Assembly (NCBI GenBank): GCA_964436815.1
Contig: CAYTER010000089.1
Coordinates: 1-5,219, forward strand
Length of the DNA stretch: 5,219 nt
From: UBA993 sp964436815
Lineage (GTDB): Bacteria; Bacillota; Dethiobacteria; DTU022
Direction: 5' to 3'
The translations under genes and the position numbers were made by a program. The notes below the pieces were generated by a model, which saw nothing but the letters and a program-made list of their open reading frames with translations, was not told the origin of the DNA and did no database searches. Within the stretch, counting starts at the first letter, position 1, and each line of letters opens with the position of its first letter. This document shows, piece after piece, positions 3,730 through 5,219 of this stretch.

Positions 3730-5219
3730 ATGGGTTTGCCGGATAAAGCTTTAACACAAACTGAAGTTATGGGGAAGCTGGAGAAGTTTGCCAGTCTCGA
3801 CGCCGATCCCCACAGCGGCAAGTTGTTTACCATCGCCTTTGAACCGGGAGTTAAAGAGCTAAAGGAGGTGTCGCAGCAGGCCTTCTCGATGTTCATGGAC
3901 AAAAATTTCCTTGATTTCACGGAATTTCGGGGTCCAATAAAGCTGGAAAAAGAGGTTATCGATATTGCCAAATCGCTGATGAACGCCGGCGAAGAGGCGG
4001 TGGGCACCTTCACCTTTGGCGGCACGGAAAGTGTGTTCCTGGCCGTTAAAGCGGCACGGGACCGCTTTTTCATCAGGAAAGGTTTTCAGATCCCGGAAAT
4101 AGTAATGCCGGTAACCGGGCATCCCTGTTATGACAAGGCGGCCGAATACATGGGCTTGAACGTGATCAGGGTCCCCGTGAATGAGGAAACCTTGGAAGGC
4201 GACCCGGAAGCAATCAGGTCGGCCATTACGGAAAACACGGCCATGATTGTCGGTTCGGTCCCCAACTGGCCTTTCGGCACCCTCGACCCGATCGAGGAAT
4301 TTGCCCGGATCGCCGAGGAAAATGAGATCTGGTTCCATGTTGATGCCTGTGTCGGCGGCTTTATTCTGCCGCTGCTCCGGAAGTTGGGAGAACCGATTCC
4401 GGTTTTCGACTTTACGATTCCGGGCGTTTCCTCGATTTCAATGGATCCGCACAAATTTGCCTATACAAGCATCGGCGCTTCAATTGTTCTTTTCCGCAAG
4501 AGCTTCAGCAAGATGCTCTCCCAGTATGCTAACCTGCGCTGGCCGGGGTATCCGATCGTCAACCCGGGGGTGTTGTCCAGCCGGTCGGCCGGTCCGGTGG
4601 CGGCAACCTGGGCGGCGCTGCACTTTCTGGGAGAAGAAGGCTATATGGATCTGGCCCGCCGGCTGCTTAAGGCCAGGAACCAGATCACCGCTGGTTTGAC
4701 CAGGATGGGCTTCAAGATCATGGGCCGGCCGCGATCACCGGTAATCGCCTTCACCGCGGACGATGTTAACCTGTATACCTTAAGTGATGCCTTGCTGAAA
4801 AAAGGGTGGTATGTGAACCCGCAGCGGGGCATTGCCCATATGAATATTCCGCGCAGCATCCACTTAACCGTGACGCCGATTCACGACCAGATGGCCGGGC
4901 AGTTCTTAAAAGATCTTGAAGAAACGAAAGCAGAAGTTGCCAAAGTGCCCCCTTCGGAAATTGAAGGTATGGCCAAAGGTTTCGGCATGATCATGGGTAT
5001 GACAGCCGGCGACATGGATTATGAGGCGATGAGGCAGATCATGGGCAAGGTTGAAGAAAACCTCGCCCTATATGGGCCTGAGCTGATCAAGGCTTTCGGC
5101 ATGGAAGATGAAATGCCCCAGGAAATGGCCATGTTAAACGAGCTCTTCGATTCCATCCCGCCGGAAATCATGGAGTTGCTGGTTAATTATGTAGTGATCG
5201 AGATTTTCCGGAAAGGGCT
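3730..5219 (+). CDS. PLP-dependent decarboxylase, sphingosine-1-phosphate lyase-like (3' end outside window)
   Basis: At least 496 residues are encoded with no stop before the window end. The protein is a fold-type I PLP enzyme of the group II decarboxylase family, closest in pattern to sphingosine-1-phosphate lyase. Visible landmarks are an N-terminus LPDKALTQTEVMGKLEKF (3-20), the phosphate-binding GTFTFGGTES (92-101), H131 expected to stack on the PLP ring, VPNWPFGTLDPI (177-188), HVDACVGGF (203-211) with D205 for the pyridine nitrogen, and SMDPHK with PLP lysine K242. The likely reaction is cleavage of a phosphorylated amino alcohol or decarboxylation of an amino acid; substrate cannot be told. 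Unlike eukaryotic lyases there is no N-terminal membrane anchor. The fold ends near residue 410, then a methionine-rich helical extension begins. AAAAGGGGTG (3714-3723), 6 nt before the ATG, supports this start; an in-frame ATG at 3688 lacks a ribosome binding site. L-tyrosine or aspartate decarboxylases (MfnA type) are the main alternative. Confidence 0.88.
   Translation, partial: MGLPDKALTQTEVMGKLEKFASLDADPHSGKLFTIAFEPGVKELKEVSQQAFSMFMDKNFLDFTEFRGPIKLEKEVIDIAKSLMNAGEEAVGTFTFGGTESVFLAVKAARDRFFIRKGFQIPEIVMPVTGHPCYDKAAEYMGLNVIRVPVNEETLEGDPEAIRSAITENTAMIVGSVPNWPFGTLDPIEEFARIAEENEIWFHVDACVGGFILPLLRKLGEPIPVFDFTIPGVSSISMDPHKFAYTSIGASIVLFRKSFSKMLSQYANLRWPGYPIVNPGVLSSRSAGPVAATWAALHFLGEEGYMDLARRLLKARNQITAGLTRMGFKIMGRPRSPVIAFTADDVNLYTLSDALLKKGWYVNPQRGIAHMNIPRSIHLTVTPIHDQMAGQFLKDLEETKAEVAKVPPSEIEGMAKGFGMIMGMTAGDMDYEAMRQIMGKVEENLALYGPELIKAFGMEDEMPQEMAMLNELFDSIPPEIMELLVNYVVIEIFRKG

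Noticed and set aside
3859..4454. Minus-strand frames of 159 and 108 codons opposite the decarboxylase
   Set aside because: The plus-strand frame carries all PLP-enzyme motifs without interruption; the antisense frames have no recognisable content.

Overview
The window looks like the chromosome of a spore-forming, probably anaerobic Firmicute (Clostridia in the broad sense). The main reasons are a recognisable SpoVS-family gene, strong AGGAGG-type ribosome binding sites in front of most genes, and a bacterial sphingosine-1-phosphate-lyase-like decarboxylase of the kind known from Symbiobacterium. The lineage is inferred from gene content only; SpoVS relatives also occur outside spore formers, so no species is named.

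Layout, left to right. (1) Positions 70-510, plus strand: a single-domain universal stress protein with an intact ATP-binding motif, preceded by a possible sigma-A promoter and followed by a weak candidate terminator. (2) Positions 574-3095, minus strand: three co-directional genes, read in transcription order as a WYL-domain transcriptional regulator (3095-1950), an ARPP-1/DUF6569-family protein of unknown function (1847-843) and a divergent SpoVS-family Alba-like protein (843-574). The last two overlap by one base (TGATG), so they are almost certainly co-expressed. The 102-bp gap between the regulator and the ARPP-1 gene holds a perfect TATAAT box with no good -35 box. In place of the -35 box there is a TGACA-N6-TGTCA palindrome, and a perfect 10-bp inverted repeat ties the -10 region to the start codon. 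(3) Positions 3096-3729: about 630 bp without a gene, holding a GC-rich hairpin, a tandem 30-bp repeat (two copies, period 31) and several small inverted repeats. (4) Positions 3730-5219, plus strand: a PLP-dependent group II decarboxylase of the sphingosine-1-phosphate lyase type, cut by the window end and already carrying an unusual methionine-rich extension past the normal end of the fold.

The most interesting unit is the WYL / ARPP-1 / SpoVS cluster. A plausible but unproven reading is that the WYL protein senses a ligand and controls the ARPP-1-SpoVS pair through the palindrome over the promoter. The stress protein and the decarboxylase are convergent and divergent neighbours and show no direct link to it. 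There are no tRNA or rRNA genes, no insertion sequence with a transposase, no CRISPR array and no riboswitch that I can recognise.
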